DNA of 64,000 nucleotides from Desulfobacter hydrogenophilus (GTDB lineage Bacteria > Desulfobacterota > Desulfobacteria > Desulfobacterales > Desulfobacteraceae): assembly GCF_004319545.1 (NCBI RefSeq), contig NZ_CP036313.1, forward strand, positions 3,970,501 through 4,034,500, read 5' to 3'. Both the position numbers and the translations under genes were made by a program. Below, in pieces: positions 63,328-64,000 of the stretch. Numbering within the stretch: position 1 is the first letter of the stretch; every line of letters begins with the position of its first letter. The notes beneath the pieces were generated by a model that saw nothing but the letters and a program-made list of their open reading frames with translations, made no database searches and was not told the DNA's origin.

Positions 63328-63811
63328 GAGAACCTCGTTTGTTTGTCCGGCATTTAAAATGTGTATAAAGACCGGATCGTGTCAATATCCCCGATTCAAA
63401 TCCTTTTGGCCCGTGAAAATTTAAGGCTGAACCCGCCTTTCCGGTATGTTTCAATCATTCGTCTATGTAAATAAAGACGCCGTTATTACCTAATTTACAC
63501 ATCTTTGGGGCTGTCTTTAACCCGCCCCGACTCCGGCCGGATGAGCACGGAAAATATAATATACAAGTATGCACCCAAAAGCCTGTATTGGGCCTTTTGG
63601 TGCCTCAATCTTGAACCAGTAAAACAAAATACGCTAATTGAAGATAATGCTCAAGGATTTTACTGGCAGGCCTTCCTTTTTATTCTATAACAGCCATGGG
63701 CAGGCCTGGCCTATTAACACCCAGGGCCAATCCACAACAAGAGCAGACGGGGAAAAATAAAAATGATCCCCTCCCTTGATAAATCCCCCCTTTTTCAGGT
63801 ATGAGTCAGGT
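63328..63811. other. 484-bp gap with hairpin; no intact gene
   Basis: Contains a hairpin GCACCCAAAAG (63571-63581) / CTTTTGGTGC (63594-63603) with one bulge. A 61-codon frame 63505-63690 (APKSLYWAFWCLNLEPVKQN) runs through the hairpin and ends in the third TATAACAGCCATGGG repeat. I doubt that this frame is a gene. Confidence 0.4.
63684..63738 (+). repeat. Dispersed repeat (TATAACAGCCATGGG type), copy 3
   Basis: CTATAACAGCCATGGGCAGG continues CCTGGCCTATTAACACCCAG and GGCCAATCCACAAC. It aligns with copy 2 along about 55 bases. Confidence 0.75.
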
Positions 63812-64000
63812 ATGATGAAAATATTATTTAATCCTTTTGAAAATCGGACAGACCGGGATGTCAGAAATTATTTGGGAAGTGCTTTTATTGATGCCTTGCA
63901 TACAGGCGATCCGACACCTGTGGCACAGGCGGTTTCGAACCTGAGGCTGCAAAAGTTGCCTGACCCGGCCCAACGTTACATGAACGTGCGGGATGACCGG
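63812..64000 (+). CDS. 5' part of an unrecognised gene, cut by the window end
   Basis: 63 codons are open from ATG 63812 (a second ATG follows at 63815) to the window edge: MKILFNPFENRTDRDVRNYL, GSAFIDALHTGDPTPVAQAV, SNLRLQKLPDPAQRYMNVRD. The pattern of 'RDVRN.L..AF..AL' followed by a repeated helix recalls the N-terminus of DUF309-like proteins, but I am not sure. There is no signal peptide. TCAGG lies just upstream as a weak ribosome-binding site. Confidence 0.5.
   Translation, partial: MMKILFNPFENRTDRDVRNYLGSAFIDALHTGDPTPVAQAVSNLRLQKLPDPAQRYMNVRDDR

Overview
The window looks like chromosomal DNA of a sulfate-reducing Desulfobacterota species, most like the Desulfobacteraceae (Desulfobacter group). 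This is an inference from gene content: a succinyl-CoA:acetate CoA-transferase of the type used for acetate oxidation through the TCA cycle, a DsrE-like protein, a tungstate transporter, a CoA-disulfide reductase/rhodanese fusion, and a very high density of hybrid histidine kinases, c-di-GMP enzymes and chemotaxis-type proteins. No rRNA, tRNA or CRISPR array was seen.

Layout. 1-3.7 kb: 3' part of katG with an in-frame amber codon, an outer-membrane barrel protein and a small unknown protein. 3.8-7.25 kb: a decayed threonine dehydrogenase gene (tdh) split by a complete 2,685-bp insertion sequence with 23-bp inverted ends, an 8-bp target duplication and an apparent -1 frameshift site between its two reading frames. 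7.4-13.5 kb: REC-GGDEF protein, SelO, phosphotransacetylase, a YchJ-like SEC-C protein and a DsrE-like protein. 13.7-19.6 kb: a leftward operon of NitT/TauT-type ABC transport genes with three paralogous binding proteins, one of them fused to a CheY-like receiver. 19.9-21.3 kb: flavoprotein and HAD hydrolase, followed by about 0.8 kb of gene remnants. 22-25.4 kb: hybrid kinase. 25.7-28.3 kb: tupABC tungstate transporter. 28.6-39.8 kb: a chemoreceptor, a GGDEF/EAL protein, an HDOD protein, a hybrid kinase, a PAS-LuxR regulator and a umuD remnant, separated by small palindromic elements.

40.2-53.4 kb: a signalling operon (TrpX-type binding protein, 1,300-residue hybrid kinase, CheR, CheB, hybrid kinase). 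A 4.3-kb Mu/Tn7-like transposon is inserted between the signal peptide and the mature part of the binding protein, and cheR carries an in-frame TAA. The transposon encodes a DDE transposase, an AAA+ ATPase, two Cys-rich zinc-finger proteins and an unknown protein, and contains three degenerate 70-bp tandem repeats. 53.7-55.9 kb: a response regulator and a soluble histidine kinase that converge and overlap. 56.2-63.3 kb: CoA-transferase, a small pseudogene, sucrose-phosphate synthase fused to a phosphatase, a fructokinase remnant, and CoA-disulfide reductase-rhodanese. The window ends inside an unrecognised gene.

Two themes stand out. One is sensing and nucleotide signalling, which makes up close to half of the coding DNA. 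The other is ongoing gene decay and mobile DNA: at least eight pseudogenes or remnants, two recognisable transposons and several families of short dispersed palindromes. The most unusual loci are the receiver/binding-protein fusion operon and the Mu/Tn7-like transposon with its zinc-finger proteins and tandem repeats.
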